Assembly: GCA_905331475.1 (NCBI GenBank)
Contig: CAJNYU010003724.1
Coordinates: 1 to 64,000, forward strand
Direction: 5' to 3'
From: Rotaria socialis
Taxonomy: Eukaryota; Rotifera; Eurotatoria; Philodinida; Philodinidae
DNA: 64,000 nt
Position 1 is the first letter of the stretch. The number at the start of each line of letters is the position of its first letter. Below the pieces are notes generated by a model. The model was not told the origin of the DNA, ran no database searches, and saw only the letters and a list, made by a program, of their open reading frames with translations. This document shows, in pieces, positions 1-12,800 of this stretch. Made by a program: the position numbers and the translations under genes.

Positions 1-311
1 TTCATGCTACCAGCACATATGTGAAAGAAACAGATCCTATCGAAAGTTTACTATTATGATATTAGTTGAATAGTGATCAAATAGCATAGAAAAGTAGAGC
101 GAGACACGCTCTATCTATTGGCAAGAAAAAGAAAAAAATTTCGACCTCTGCTTGAGGAAATAAGGTACATCCCTCACTACTTTTGGATTGCAGTAAGTAA
201 ATTTGTTGTTTCAAAATATGTATTTCTCTCAAACCTAGATGCTTCATTTTTTAGATAAATATTTAAATACGCCAACTACTTTCTTTTATCGCATTAGTAT
301 ATAGAAACGAC
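1..311. promoter_or_regulatory. Upstream region of the adenylate-kinase-like gene
   Basis: No coding signal is visible. An AT-rich stretch at about 258-272 (ATATTTAAATAC) lies roughly 40-50 bases before the ATG at 312 and could act as a TATA-like element. This is only a sequence resemblance. Confidence 0.25.
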
Positions 312-911
312 ATGTCTATCGCCGATATTCAAGCGTTACTTGGCTCCGATGTACTTGTACTTGTTGGAGCACCGTTGTGTGGTAAGGGTACGCAGGGTAA
401 ACTTCTCGGCAAAGTACTCGATCGACCATACGTTTCATCTGGAGATCTTTTTCGTGCTGAAGTAGCAAGTGGAAGTGCACTCGGTCAGCAAATACATGCT
501 TACATGGAATCTGGTGAGTTGATTCCAAACGATCTAACAACAGAATTTCTGACTACAAAATTAAGTGACAAGGTCTACCACAAAGGTATGATCTTGGATG
601 GTTATCCTCGTAATTTATCTCATCTTCCTCTCATTGACAACATTTTGGCAAATTTGAATGAACGCATCTTTACGGCAATTTATTTGGATGTGCCCAAGAC
701 AAAACTTAACGAACGTCGTGCGCATCGTGGCCGAACCGATGACGATGGTGATACTTTTGAACATCGTTATGCTGTCTTTCAAGACGAAACCGTACCTCTA
801 ATTGATGCGCTTAAATCAAGAAATCAACTCATCAAAATTGATTGTAACGATGAATCTCCCGAAGAAATTAGTCAACGAATCATATCAGAGCTATCCGCTC
901 TGTGCATATAG
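312..911 (+). CDS. Adenylate-kinase-like nucleoside monophosphate kinase, single exon
   Basis: This 199-residue protein would transfer phosphate between ATP and a nucleoside monophosphate, most likely AMP, in the cytosol. The P-loop GAPLCGKGTQ is at residues 19-28. The NMP-binding segment SSGDLFRAE is at 42-50, with its conserved Arg48. The DGYPR motif is at 96-100. A short lid with GRTDDDGDTFEHR follows at about residues 139-151. The length (about 195-200) and missing long zinc lid match short eukaryotic AK1/UMP-CMP-kinase-type enzymes. The ATG at 312 leaves a natural 10-15 residue lead before the first beta strand. There is no intron and no targeting peptide. A likely polyadenylation signal (AATAAA) lies near 1030. 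AMP versus UMP/CMP preference cannot be settled by eye. Confidence 0.88.
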   Translation: MSIADIQALLGSDVLVLVGAPLCGKGTQGKLLGKVLDRPYVSSGDLFRAEVASGSALGQQIHAYMESGELIPNDLTTEFLTTKLSDKVYHKGMILDGYPRNLSHLPLIDNILANLNERIFTAIYLDVPKTKLNERRAHRGRTDDDGDTFEHRYAVFQDETVPLIDALKSRNQLIKIDCNDESPEEISQRIISELSALCI

Positions 912-1188
912 TTTGAGGCAGGTCAATAATTTTTATGTCGAAATTTCTTGTGGACATCTTCGTATTATATATAAATAGGAAGTCGACCCATTGAAAATTT
1001 AATTATGGACATTACTTTCAATTTTATCAAATAAATATATTTTAATATTTTGAATACGGCATTAGGCAATAAGGTAATTTTAACACAAGAAAAAAATGGA
1101 GACTTTTTCTTTTAAGGTGATGATATTTTCGATGAATGAAAATAGCTCATGGACGCAGCATGACAGACTGCTAACAAATTGTTTGGTT

Positions 1189-2713
1189 TCAATAGGCCAA
1201 ATGGGGACTGCTGTGTTGATTGATAACGCGTAAAAATCTGTTGACATTCGTCCTGATTTCGATGCACATTGATGAAACTAAAAATTGTACTACTCTAAAA
1301 AATCGAATCATTAAAGATGCTTGTAGTTTAGAATCAGTACTATTCGTAGTAGTAGTAGAATCGTTGTCTCGTTCATAAATTTGAACTTTTCCGTTCTGAT
1401 CAGTTTTAATCATTTTTAATGTCGATGTTTTCCAATGATTGGCAGTCGAAACAAGCCAACATCCTTCACTGATCGGTGAGGCACGACGATTGAAAATGTA
1501 AGAAATATCTTTCAATTGGTGATAATTCTCATCAAAAATATTTTATTTTATTCTCGAGCCAGTCGACATGCATGTGCCATACCTCGCCTGTATTGAGGAT
1601 TAAATGTACACAGTGTATCGCCTAATAATATATAATTTTGAGGCCATTCGTTTCCTAATGACTCGACAAATTTTCGTTCATCAATAGCACGACGATAAGG
1701 AACTAAAGGGTCAAGTACTTCTGTTGATTTTATCATCGCATAGTATTCCGAAGGCAAATGGTCTTTTGCCCATTCTAATAAATTTTAATAGGAATTATTT
1801 GGCGGAAATTCTGAATCAACACAATGACATCCCGATGTCGATAAATATACCCGAGGAATTTTCATCTGTCGTTTTAATTGTACGTATCACAGATGCATAC
1901 ATCCCTGTATTTCTAGTAGGAGCATTTACTGTACAACCACTAATAGCTATTGAATCTATAGCCACAACCATAATACATTTGTTAAGTAGGTACAATTAAA
2001 TCGGATCCCTCTTGCAGCCATTCCGTTGATGATGAATTGCGACCAGTACAATCAACAATAAAATCACCGCATAGATCACATGACGGTGAACCAACATTAT
2101 GCTTACGTCGATATGTTACACCTTTAACAATACTCATGAGTCGATCAACAATTCGATTTCCATTCAATTGTATCGGGAAATTTTAAACAGTATTCTTGTC
2201 TTAAAAACATTTATAATGTCAATCGATCAATACACAGTTAGAATAAATCTGCTGCTAAATTTTTATTTAACAATTGGCCTCGAATCTCCATTCTGTTTTG
2301 AATGAATAAGTGCGAACACCATATGTATTAAGGAGTTTATCTTTAAGATGAGGAAATAATTCGATTAATACGTTGTATCCTTCACCTTCAAGCACACGTA
2401 ATTGATAGATTTGACTTACGCCTGAACGTTCTAACAATGTTGAACTTTCAAGACGACAACGATAATCCAATACCTCTTGAGAAGCCGATTTCAAGAGCGT
2501 ATCACTGATGACATCATCAGATTCAATAATTGTTATTCGTTTGAAATATTTTGGTAGATAAGCCGCCGTTACTATACCTCCTATACTACCTCCCATAACA
2601 ATGGCATGATCATACTGAGGGACATCAGAAGAGACTTTCACTGGTCTACTGTGTTTCTTGTAAGCTACATACGATATGATACCAAAAATAAATAATAAAA
2701 CAAGATATAACAT
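1189..2713 (-). pseudogene. Broken FAD-dependent oxidoreductase / monooxygenase-like gene
   Basis: Pieces of one flavoprotein follow each other on the minus strand but in different frames. The N-terminal piece starts at a Met near 2713 with a hydrophobic membrane anchor (MLYLVLLFIFGIISYVAY). It continues into an FAD-binding Rossmann fold with GGSIGG and an acidic strand end (ITIIESDD). A middle piece at about 1982-2167 has DFIVDCTGRNSSS, the usual second FAD contact. A C-terminal piece at 1548-1775 carries LGDTLCTFNPQYRRGM, the GD motif of the monooxygenase fold; the position normally Gly in NPxYGxGM is Arg. The tail at 1189-1515 ends in INQHSSP. Between pieces there are frame changes and in-frame stops without splice signals, for example around 1785-1980 and 2170-2280. 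I read it as a pseudogene. A copy rescued by unusual splicing is less likely. Confidence 0.65.
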
Positions 2714-2813
2714 CTCCTTTTTTGTGTTGATAACCGATGAAACATAGATTTGTCTGAAAAAAATCTCCATGAAAGAAAGGACTTTCCATTTGATTAAAAG
2801 TTCTCCCATCGAA

Positions 2814-3899
2814 TATTTAAATAATCAGATGTTATGTCGTGGTTACGACCGACTTTACACGTTCTTTTATTCAGAGATAGAAGAGAGACGCATATCAGCA
2901 TGCCCTACAATATGAGAGAGAAATATAAAAAGAAGTGCATTTAGTGATTATATGTTGCAATTCGAGAAGAAACAAACTTTAGATAAAAACAGATAACAAA
3001 AACTATGAATTCTTACTTATTTTGTTTGGAATAATTTCTAGTGTGAAAATGTCCTGGAAAGGAAGCTTTTTTGTTCGAAAAATATCGTTGTGTTAATTTT
3101 TGACTGCTCTTACAAAATAAAAGCAACGTGCAGAAAAACGTGACTTTCTAATGGAAGGAGAAACGAAAATAATACCTGCCCCAAATAGTATCTTGTATTG
3201 TTTTAAAACAAATCAGCTCGATCAAGCGTACTATTTTGCAAAAAACAATGGCGGAAATTGAGGCAATATCTCGCAATTATGAATCCAGAATCACATAGAA
3301 GCCAGCATACAAAGTAACACGTTGTCAAATAGTGATCAATTGATGAATAAGAAATAGAATATGAGATGTCAACAACAAACAGTTAAAGAACGACCACAAG
3401 AACTAATCAGTATGAGCTCATCTGCTGTACTTTCATTCAAATTCACTTATCCTAATTATCATTCAACTACTTGACTGAATATCTAAGATGCCTTTCAAAA
3501 CTTAGAACTGGCATAGATCGGAATCTAAATCTCGACTAAACATTTGTTATTGTCTTCAGAAAAAAAGACTAAAGAAAACGATGCACGCTGTAATCTTCCT
3601 GCAGTAAAACATGTTCGAACTCATGTACTGATAAACACTATCTTCTAGTACTGCATATGAATTTGAATGAAATCTTCAGTGTGGAGTTATAAAATGTTCC
3701 TTAAATAAATACCCAACATTCCGGTAATGCTAAAGTGTATTATTCGATTGTATACATTCATATTTTCATGATAGCTGTTACCCACCCGCAGCCTTGCTCC
3801 ATAATCAATGTACATATATTACTGTTTTTCTTGAAATAAAACTCACAATCTTATTTAGCTATGCATTTATTTTAATTTAAGAATGAAAACAGAATTAGA
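2814..3899. other. Intergenic, about 1.1 kb, no gene seen
   Basis: AT-rich DNA without a convincing reading frame. It holds the 3' flank of the giant minus-strand gene: a TTTATT (AATAAA on the minus strand) near 3865 is a plausible polyadenylation signal about 30 bases after the stop. Confidence 0.5.
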
Positions 3900-6800
3900 T
3901 TAAACGCGCAGCTTTTTTTGCGAACGACCAGTCGACTTGTCAAGTATTATTTTCTTCGCAGGCTGGTTCATATCAGCATACCAAGTTCTTGCATTGAGCA
4001 CTTCTTTATTATTATTATTATTGGTGGTAATAGGCCAATCGAGCATTGCTTGATTATCAGTTGTAATTGAATCATTGATTAGTGTTGCCGGTTGATATTT
4101 TTCTACATGATTAAGAATACAGTATGTATGTTCAAGTAGAATGTCACCATCGACTTCAAAAGTTTGCAAATCAATTTCAGAAATGTCTCCAGACCAGAGA
4201 TCGATACGTTCAATATATAATTGTAAAGGCATTTTTAGATCGATATAAGCATTAAGTACTCGAATCAGCAGTCTTTTAAGTAGCCCGATCCATACGATGG
4301 GCGATTTCAACGCTGGCGAGATACTATCTTTACTAAAAGTTTGAGCAGCAAATTTTGCTTTACCTTTATCATCGAGTAATGCTTCGCGTAGTTCTGTTTT
4401 AACATGTTTACGAAGTACAACATCAAATGCAACCTCTTCAATTAATTCATACAAATCAATTATGTAAATGAGAAGAACCGTAGAAAATGGTGGACGCCGA
4501 AAAATCTCCTCGTTGAGACATGCACTTGTGTTCATATGTTCTGCAACAAAGTTTTGTATATTCATTTCTGATAGATCATCGTCAATATTGCATAGATATG
4601 TAAAAACATTATCTAAAAAGCCTAGACAATGAACAATATCATAATGATCCATTCGGACAAGTAAACTTTTGAATTTCGCTCGATCAACTGTAGACAATAA
4701 TGTTTGCGGGATTCGCCGGCGAATATTGGTAATAAGAGAGCTATTCTCGTTGTACAATTCAAATTGGTAATTTAGCATGGGTATGTTCTCTGTATTAAAT
4801 AAACAAAGACTGCTAACAAGATTACGCATTTCACTTTCAATTTCTTCATAATCATAGATTAGATCGCGGCCTTGGCCGTATTCGTAATTGATAACAAAAC
4901 TATCTTTCAGTAATTTTTTGGTAAGCTCAAGTTCGCCGAGTTGAAGTAGGTGTTCGGGTCTAATTGCATTTAGAAATACACGTGTATTTGATGTTGTTTC
5001 ATTGACAACTACCTTTCGAAAGTACGCCACGATTTCGTTTTGTAGCTCAGCTAATGTATGTATGCATGCAATTAATAGAAAGCTACTATCATCTTTCGAT
5101 TTGTTTAGTAAAACACAAGCTAAACTTGTTTTATTGATGAATTCCTCTCGATGATATGGTCGAACGAACTTCGGTGCTTGACATCCGAGGCGCACACTAC
5201 TTAGATTGATCTTGTACCAAGCGTCAATAAATTGATTACAAAGAACACGCATAGTTTGACTATCAACGCCTTCTTTTTGAAGTGCGCCTTCAATCGTCAA
5301 AATGGCTGTGTCGTTTCTTTGAATTCGATGATTGTATTTGTTGATAAGATATTTTGAAAATTCCATAATTGAATACAAATATCGAATATTGGCGTAGTCG
5401 TCGAGACGCTTTAATAGGAACGTCGTCAACGGATAGATGACATCAGCAAAAGGTAAGTTTTGCATTTTCACACGAAATTCTTCGAGTGGATTTGTCGTTA
5501 AAATTCGGCTTACGTTGAAATATGGAAGCAACGGGTAGCGTTCATCGTTTTGTCGTAATTCATCGATATAGTTACTTAGGGAAATTTCTGCATCAAATTT
5601 TTGAACAAAATTAACATATGCCATGCGATAGTTTCCTATTTCATTAATAATAGATTCTACATGTGGAAAGATGATGTGTTGTTCAATTGACTGCTCGATT
5701 TTGACTACATTTTCATTCGTATTCAAAATGCCAACGGTATCAATCGTGTTGGCAAGCATGTGATTGATGAGTTTAAATATCCATATGTGATACTGTTCGG
5801 GTTCAGTCGATACTCCTTCCATGAATGCGCAATCGCTATCAAAATGTTGACGAAAATGCAAAATATTAGGTACTTTCAATCTTTGAAGGAGATCCTCGTC
5901 AGTTAAATGCTTCAATTCATGTAGAACAAGTAATTGTGCATGAGTCCACATGTGAAGAAACCGAAAAGAGACAATTCGATTTAGATGATCAGGTTTTTCG
6001 TCTGGCGTCAATTCCGTAGCAGATGTAACATTGTGATAGCCTAATCTTACTACACTATTAAAATTTCTTATGTATTCTTCTATTTCTCTGAAGCCATCTT
6101 GCAGATTCATCTGAATTTGTGGCGGATCGCGCTGAATCAACTTGTTGTATCCAGACGCACCGATCTCTTTTTTACAGAGTGGACATTGCCGGCGATCATT
6201 TGGAATACCACAATCCTCGAAATAAAACATCCAGCGACAGTCACGAGAACATTGAAAAACGAACATGGCACTAGCATTAATCATACGCTTGTTAAGACGA
6301 TCTTGTATTTGTGTCCTCACATCGATCATTTGTGTTATTACTGAATCGCTACTCATCATTCCCATCAAACATATCGATTGAATGTGATTGACGTAATTTT
6401 GAGGCATACGCTGGTTTTGACCGAATAACAATGAACCGAGATTTGTTGTTTTCGTTGATAGGCATAAAGCAACAATATTGAGAGCAATTAAACGACAATA
6501 GAATTCTTTTTTCGGCATATTCGGACGTATATAGAAATAGGAACGGTCGGAAAAATTGCTGCACAGAGCAACAAGTAGATTGAATCCAATCTGATCAAAA
6601 GATTCTATCAACAATTGTTTCAGATCAACACCAAAAACGTGTACAAACCGTTCATCTATCTGTATATTTGGTGTAAGATAACGACAATAGTATTGAATAA
6701 ACCACGAGTAAAATCCATAGGTCAATTGTTGGTTATTGCGACATTTTTTAATCAGATTACGAACTTCTTCGATATTACCAAAATTATTTAGCGTTTCATT

Positions 6801-9800
6801 AACAATTACATATTCATCGTGTCCTTCAAATAAAGGCAAAGGTAGAACAAGATCCCGATTTATGGCCAACGGTTCAACACGTGTTATTAATGGTCGTAGC
6901 CAGACAACGTTACGATGAGCAAACAATTCGCGTACATCTGTTAATGTTACACTCTTTGACATATGTACGAGTTGTTTGAGAATGAATAATTTTATTGTAG
7001 CACCAAATGCGCTCTCATCTCGAGCTAAAAATCGATCGATGTGCGACATGACATCTTGATGTGAGTCGTTATGAAGAACAAATGCATATATTTGTGTATA
7101 GTATTTAAGCCATGTAATCAGACCTATCAATCGAACATGATGACGTTTGTTGCTAAGATTATCATTCACCTCGTTCATATTTCTTTCGAAGGATGCATAA
7201 TCTTTTGCGAGAATATTTTCAAAGTTATTTTCGTCCATCGAGAGAATTAGCTTTGTATGAAGATGATTGACTAAAAGCAGTTGAATTTTAGATGATTGCT
7301 GATTGGCTAATTGTTTTAGAAGTTTCTCGAGCTTTTTTAAATTATCATTTTCTAATGGTATTCGACCGCTATAATGCTCTATTTTTTCCATTAAATCCAG
7401 ATGTAGATTAATATATAAGAAGATCTTTGTGGAATATCGCCATAGATCAGTATCATTGCGATTAATCACGGCGAGAACATCGCAATATTGATCGCTGTGA
7501 TCGATCAGCCAATTTTTTAATAGATCAATTTCAAGTTTGAGAAGTGTACGCTGAACAGTAGCTTGATCTGCTTGTAAAGAAGCTGTTTCTGTTTGAATAA
7601 AATTTCCTAGCTGTTCAATGAATTCATGAATTAAATCACACGTATCAAAATTAACGCCACTATCATCGGCATAGATATGTTTGATAATTCTAGCAGCCGA
7701 TTGATTGTCGAAGAGAGCAGTAATCGATCGAATTAGACATATATGTGAGCTAAATCTGTCGAGATTATCAACCGTGTAGTTTGTCAATGTAAAAATACCA
7801 TGATATATAAGATCATAGGTAGTTATCAATTGTTGAGGCGATTCAGTTTTTCGTACATATTTTGGTTTCTGAAGTTTCTTGAGAAGATTCATAAGACTGA
7901 TTTCAATAAATAGATCACGATTATCATTTGAGTTCTCTTTATATTGCCGTTCATCGTGGCCAGGATCGACTAGAGAAAAACCTTCTGTAGAAAGTATTAA
8001 TTTATATAGACCATTCTTTTTGTTTGTGTCAACATGAGATGGATCATCGCTTTTAATAAACTGTCTTAAGCAAGTGTTTAACAAAGAATCTTCGCCAATT
8101 AAAGAAGCGCCAAGTTCGAAAATTCGAAATATTTGAATCGTCTCTTCCCAATTCGCTAATAATGATTGAAAACGTGTTCTATTCGAAAAAGTTGGATTGA
8201 CACAAATCATATGAAAGACAAAGTCAGTCGATAGTTGAATATTATTCTCGTTGAGAAACGAACATAATAAGTCATGATAGTAATGCCTAAACAGTTCTTC
8301 TTTCTTGAAAATTTTACCGATCAACTGTTTCCCATAGATTGTTTTCTCATTCAATTTGTGCCATATTAGTTGTTTAGAATCTCCTGCAGTTACATCGTTT
8401 TCTGATTGCTGTTTCGATAATATTTTGCATATTCCTTGTATGACCTTGTATTCGATCATGGCACACGGAAGTCGTAAATCGAAAACTAACGGTATTTCAA
8501 CACTGTCTAAATTAATTACATTATTGTCGATGCTGTTTAGACTCGACGTTAAACAAGCATCCCATATTTGCGTGAGCAATGTTCGCTCGTTCTCGTCTTG
8601 TTTTTGGATGAATTGATAAGAATCAAAGAAATTATACCGTTCTAAATGTGCAAATAAAAGTAAGAAATAGGTTTCATAAAATTGAACTATTGTAGCATTG
8701 AAAGCTTCGGTTAATGTGCGACACGTTGCAATAACGAGCCCATTAGTTAGGAGATCTTTTCGCCAATCTGAAAAGCGTTTGTCGGCTCGATCATGATGAA
8801 TATTTTCTATCAGCATAAATAATTTGTCTCGAATCAACCGTGGAAGTTCAGACCGATTATCTTCTACGAGACAATCAGTAATCATATTTCGTCGGTGATT
8901 AATTTTTGATTCAAGCTGATTGTTAGCTACTTGATATCGAAACTTCGATAAAGTTCGATTGGCGAGCTCGCGAAATAGATCTTCAGACAATTGAAACGGT
9001 TCTTGATTAATTAAATTGTAATAAGACGGATTCATGAGAGTTTCGATTGATATCGGATTGCAATTGTTGAGATCACCGATCATGTCGACTTGCCAACCAT
9101 GAAATAGTACGTTGTTCTTTGCTTCCCCAAGCATATTGCGCTGCAAATGAATAACAAGCCAAATGCGCTTATCAGACCGCTCTTTAGATTCATCATCGAT
9201 AGCATTGAGCAAAATATGTTTAAGAGAAAGCAATTGCCCATGTTCTGTGAGATAATCAACGCGTATAATTAAAATGCTGGGACCATCTCTTTTTAAAAAA
9301 TGCGCCTTTATTTTATTCAATAGTTCGAGTTCGGTTTGCAGATTGTTCAATTTGATTTCTTCAACAAATTTTGTATTGTAGACGATCTTGTCATAATTTT
9401 GAGTATAAGTATAAATGATCTGTTTTTGAGCATCATTGGAAAGCATGGCGGCGAATGAATTTCGTTCATGAAATTCATAATATTGTCGAATAAGTATTTG
9501 CATTTTCTTGTCCTCGGCCTTTTGCACGGTGAGTACAAGTGGTAGATCAAACGAAGAACACCGCAGTATCTTTTTTTTGCACGATTTGATCACTTTTTTT
9601 TTATTTATATTTTCGTCTCGACTTTGCTCTTCGCTTGTTTCAATAACTAAGTTACATATATAATCATGATTGTAGCCGATAAACAGATGTTGAAGACATG
9701 GAAAACGTATGTTATCTCCAGATGGCAAAATGCTAGTGAGCCAATCGAGGAGAGTTTCAGTCATTTGCCAATGAATAGGTCGCACGAGATCTTGGATGTC

Positions 9801-12800
9801 GATCATATGTTTTTCGAATCGATTTAAAAATGGTGGATCACATTTTTCAACTTCGTCTTCATTAATAAATACAATACAGAAAAAGTTATCATTCACAAGA
9901 CATCTTGGATGATAGAGAGCACCAAGTGCAATTCGACAATATTGTTTTTTTGCAGAAACTGCAAAATTTTGGTTAAATAAATCGTATAGATTATCATGCA
10001 GATGACCCAACTGTCGCATAAGCAATGTTACATTTGTCTCTACATGAAGAATAATATCCATAAGTACTCGGTAACTATAGGTTTCGGTATAAGTTTTATT
10101 GAAGATCAGATCCCCTGGCATTTGACTACCGATTAATGTTCGTAGAGGTTGTTCGTGAGCCGGTAACCATCTTGTTATCGAACGAAGATATCGCTCAACA
10201 TAATCATATGAGCTTTCACTTTTACCAATTAACATAAGAAAACGACCCGAATGCGTTTTAATACGACGATGGAGCAGATCTCTAAAAGTTGGCAGCGGAT
10301 ATTGTTTCATAAGTTCTGCATGATTGAGACTGTCACAAAAGACTTTCCACATGAAGTTTGACCCATCAATAATGCCATCAAAGTTGATTTTCATCTGTCG
10401 ATGCACGATAGCGAAAAGATCTTCACGAGTACCATTCATGCAATCATTTGCTTCACTAAGAACACCTTTAACTAAAGAATAAAAGTCGCGTAGTCCAAAG
10501 TAATACTCATTTTGTTGTTGATGTTTAAGACGGACGAATAGTTCATGATAGGCTTTCGCTAGACCGTCGAGAATTGAGTCTAAGTTAGGTGCTGCTAATT
10601 GTTCACATCGCATGCCATCTGCAATTGACTTGGCAGTTATTTTCAGATCATCAATATCTGGGTCGGGACAACTTATGTAAAGTACCCGATTCATTTTTGA
10701 AGCATCCAAACGCCAATTCGATATGCCAACAAAACCATATTGGCACGATTCAACTTCGAGTTCAGCATGCAGCACTTTCAATGGATTGTGTGGTGACAAT
10801 TCAGCTAGGCCAATCTCATCGAATACTATTACTGGTAAAAGTTGAGTTTCTGATTGAGCTTTACGGTATTTTCCAGCTCGTTCAAATACTTTTTCAATAC
10901 TACTAGATGTACAATTTTGTGAACCTTGATAAGAAACTGTAATCAGTTCTGGCAGTGTTTGAAAGTAAGAACTCTTTGATTTTTTCCCGTTAAGATTACT
11001 AATAACGATTTGTACGGCCGATGTTTTACTACAACCTGGTTTTCCACATAATACCACAGGAATTCGATTAACAATCGAAACAAGAAGAACGAAAATATTT
11101 TCGCGTAGAGCTCGATTTTTGGCTGTACCTTTCGGTAGTTCCATCTCGTCTATCAACGCATTTTCTTCCGTTTCAAGCTGTTTGATAAGAAAGTGTTTTT
11201 CTACCAGTATCATAGAAAAAAACTCTGATAAACCTTGCTCAAGCATATCAACATATTCATATTTAAGTTTAACGGCCGGTAGTCGAAAATAATAGCATAA
11301 GAAGAGAGCTGAGAAAGCAGCCCGTCGAGCAATTATGTGGGGTAGAAGAGACTGTTTAATAGAACGCACAGTTATCGACTCATGAAACCAATTGTATAAA
11401 CGACAGAATCGAGCGACATCTCTTAAACTAACACTGCTAACATCTTCAATTTTTCGAATGAATTGTTGAGATCGAGACACGAGTTGAATAAATGCATTAA
11501 ATAATTGCTCGTGTATTTCTAATGTAGGGCATGTTTTAAGCATTGTTTTGATGTATGCTCGTTCTGTATCTTGACCGAGATATCCATAATCCCATATATA
11601 TTCCAGCATCGTCTCTGGAATAGGCACCACTGTATACAGTAGAGATGGGCCATCGGACAATTTTTTCATCATTTCATATCGATCTTTTTTTATGCCAATA
11701 TTATTTTCAAATGACAGCCATTTCTCATTGCTCTTATGTCGACGCGGATTGCATGCACCAAGAAACACCATATTATCTGGCAATGAACCGCCTAGAAGTG
11801 TACGTTCACAAGTTATCTCTTTGAGCAATTCAATACTAGATGTCGTATTGAATTCATCGAAGAATATCCAAAGACGTTTTTTTTCTGGTGCACACTCCAG
11901 CGCTTTAACAATAAATCTTCTCATCGTCTCAATAATCTTTTCACTTGTGACTCCAGCATGAATTCTGAATATTTCTAGTTCATCATCGAGAATTTTTTGG
12001 CATAAAAAATTGATCAATGCTGTTTTACCACAACCTAAAACGAAACGTAAGAAAATCTTAGTATAACAATGTATGAATAATCCTATTCAAACTTAAGGGA
12101 CCTTTCCAGAACATTTGCGTACAAGCGATCATGACAGAACAAGGTCATCGAGTTAGAATAAATTCAAGAATCACTGAGCATTTTTTGAGCAACCCTGACT
12201 GTTTTATTTCGTTCAAAGAGATAGTTGTTTCCCTATTGTTTATTAACCAAATAAACGCGAAGGATTTCAGAATGAGAAACAGAGTTTTGATTAAATTTGT
12301 CTTTGTACACACGATTCAATAGATCTGTCAGCAGCATTACTCATAAGAGGTTTACCTGTTTCTCCCATAATTAATACTGGAAGATTGCTTTGTATACGCA
12401 TGTAGATAAGTAACATTTTGACATAATTATCTGGCGTGAGAACATATTCGGCTTCAATTAAAGTAGCGATATTTATTTGAAACACTAAGACATCGCTAGC
12501 GTCGAGGGTTTCTGGCCGAGCCATGCTCTCGCTAGTATGGCAGCGTGTACATTGCTGTGTTTCGTACGGATATTGTTTGAAACATTTCGTACATACAGCT
12601 TTATTGAAATATTTGTGTGATAATAAAGCGAGCTTATGAAAGAAGTCCACATGCGAAAGTCTATTGTAATCAGTAAGCATGTTCTCACGATTGTGATTTA
12701 CTAGTTCATGTTTTTCAGAAGTTTTTCGAGTTGATTGCTGAGAAATAGCCTGTTGAAAATGAGTAAAATAGTTTCTGAGTGATTCTGGTATATCGACAGT

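Noticed and set aside
10589-10906. Plus-strand frames antisense to the RNF213-like exons (several)
   Set aside because: They overlap strongly conserved AAA coding sequence on the other strand.
12131-12322. Small plus-strand frame at the RNF213-like intron
   Set aside because: It lies inside the 321-nt intron that splits Walker A and has no protein features.
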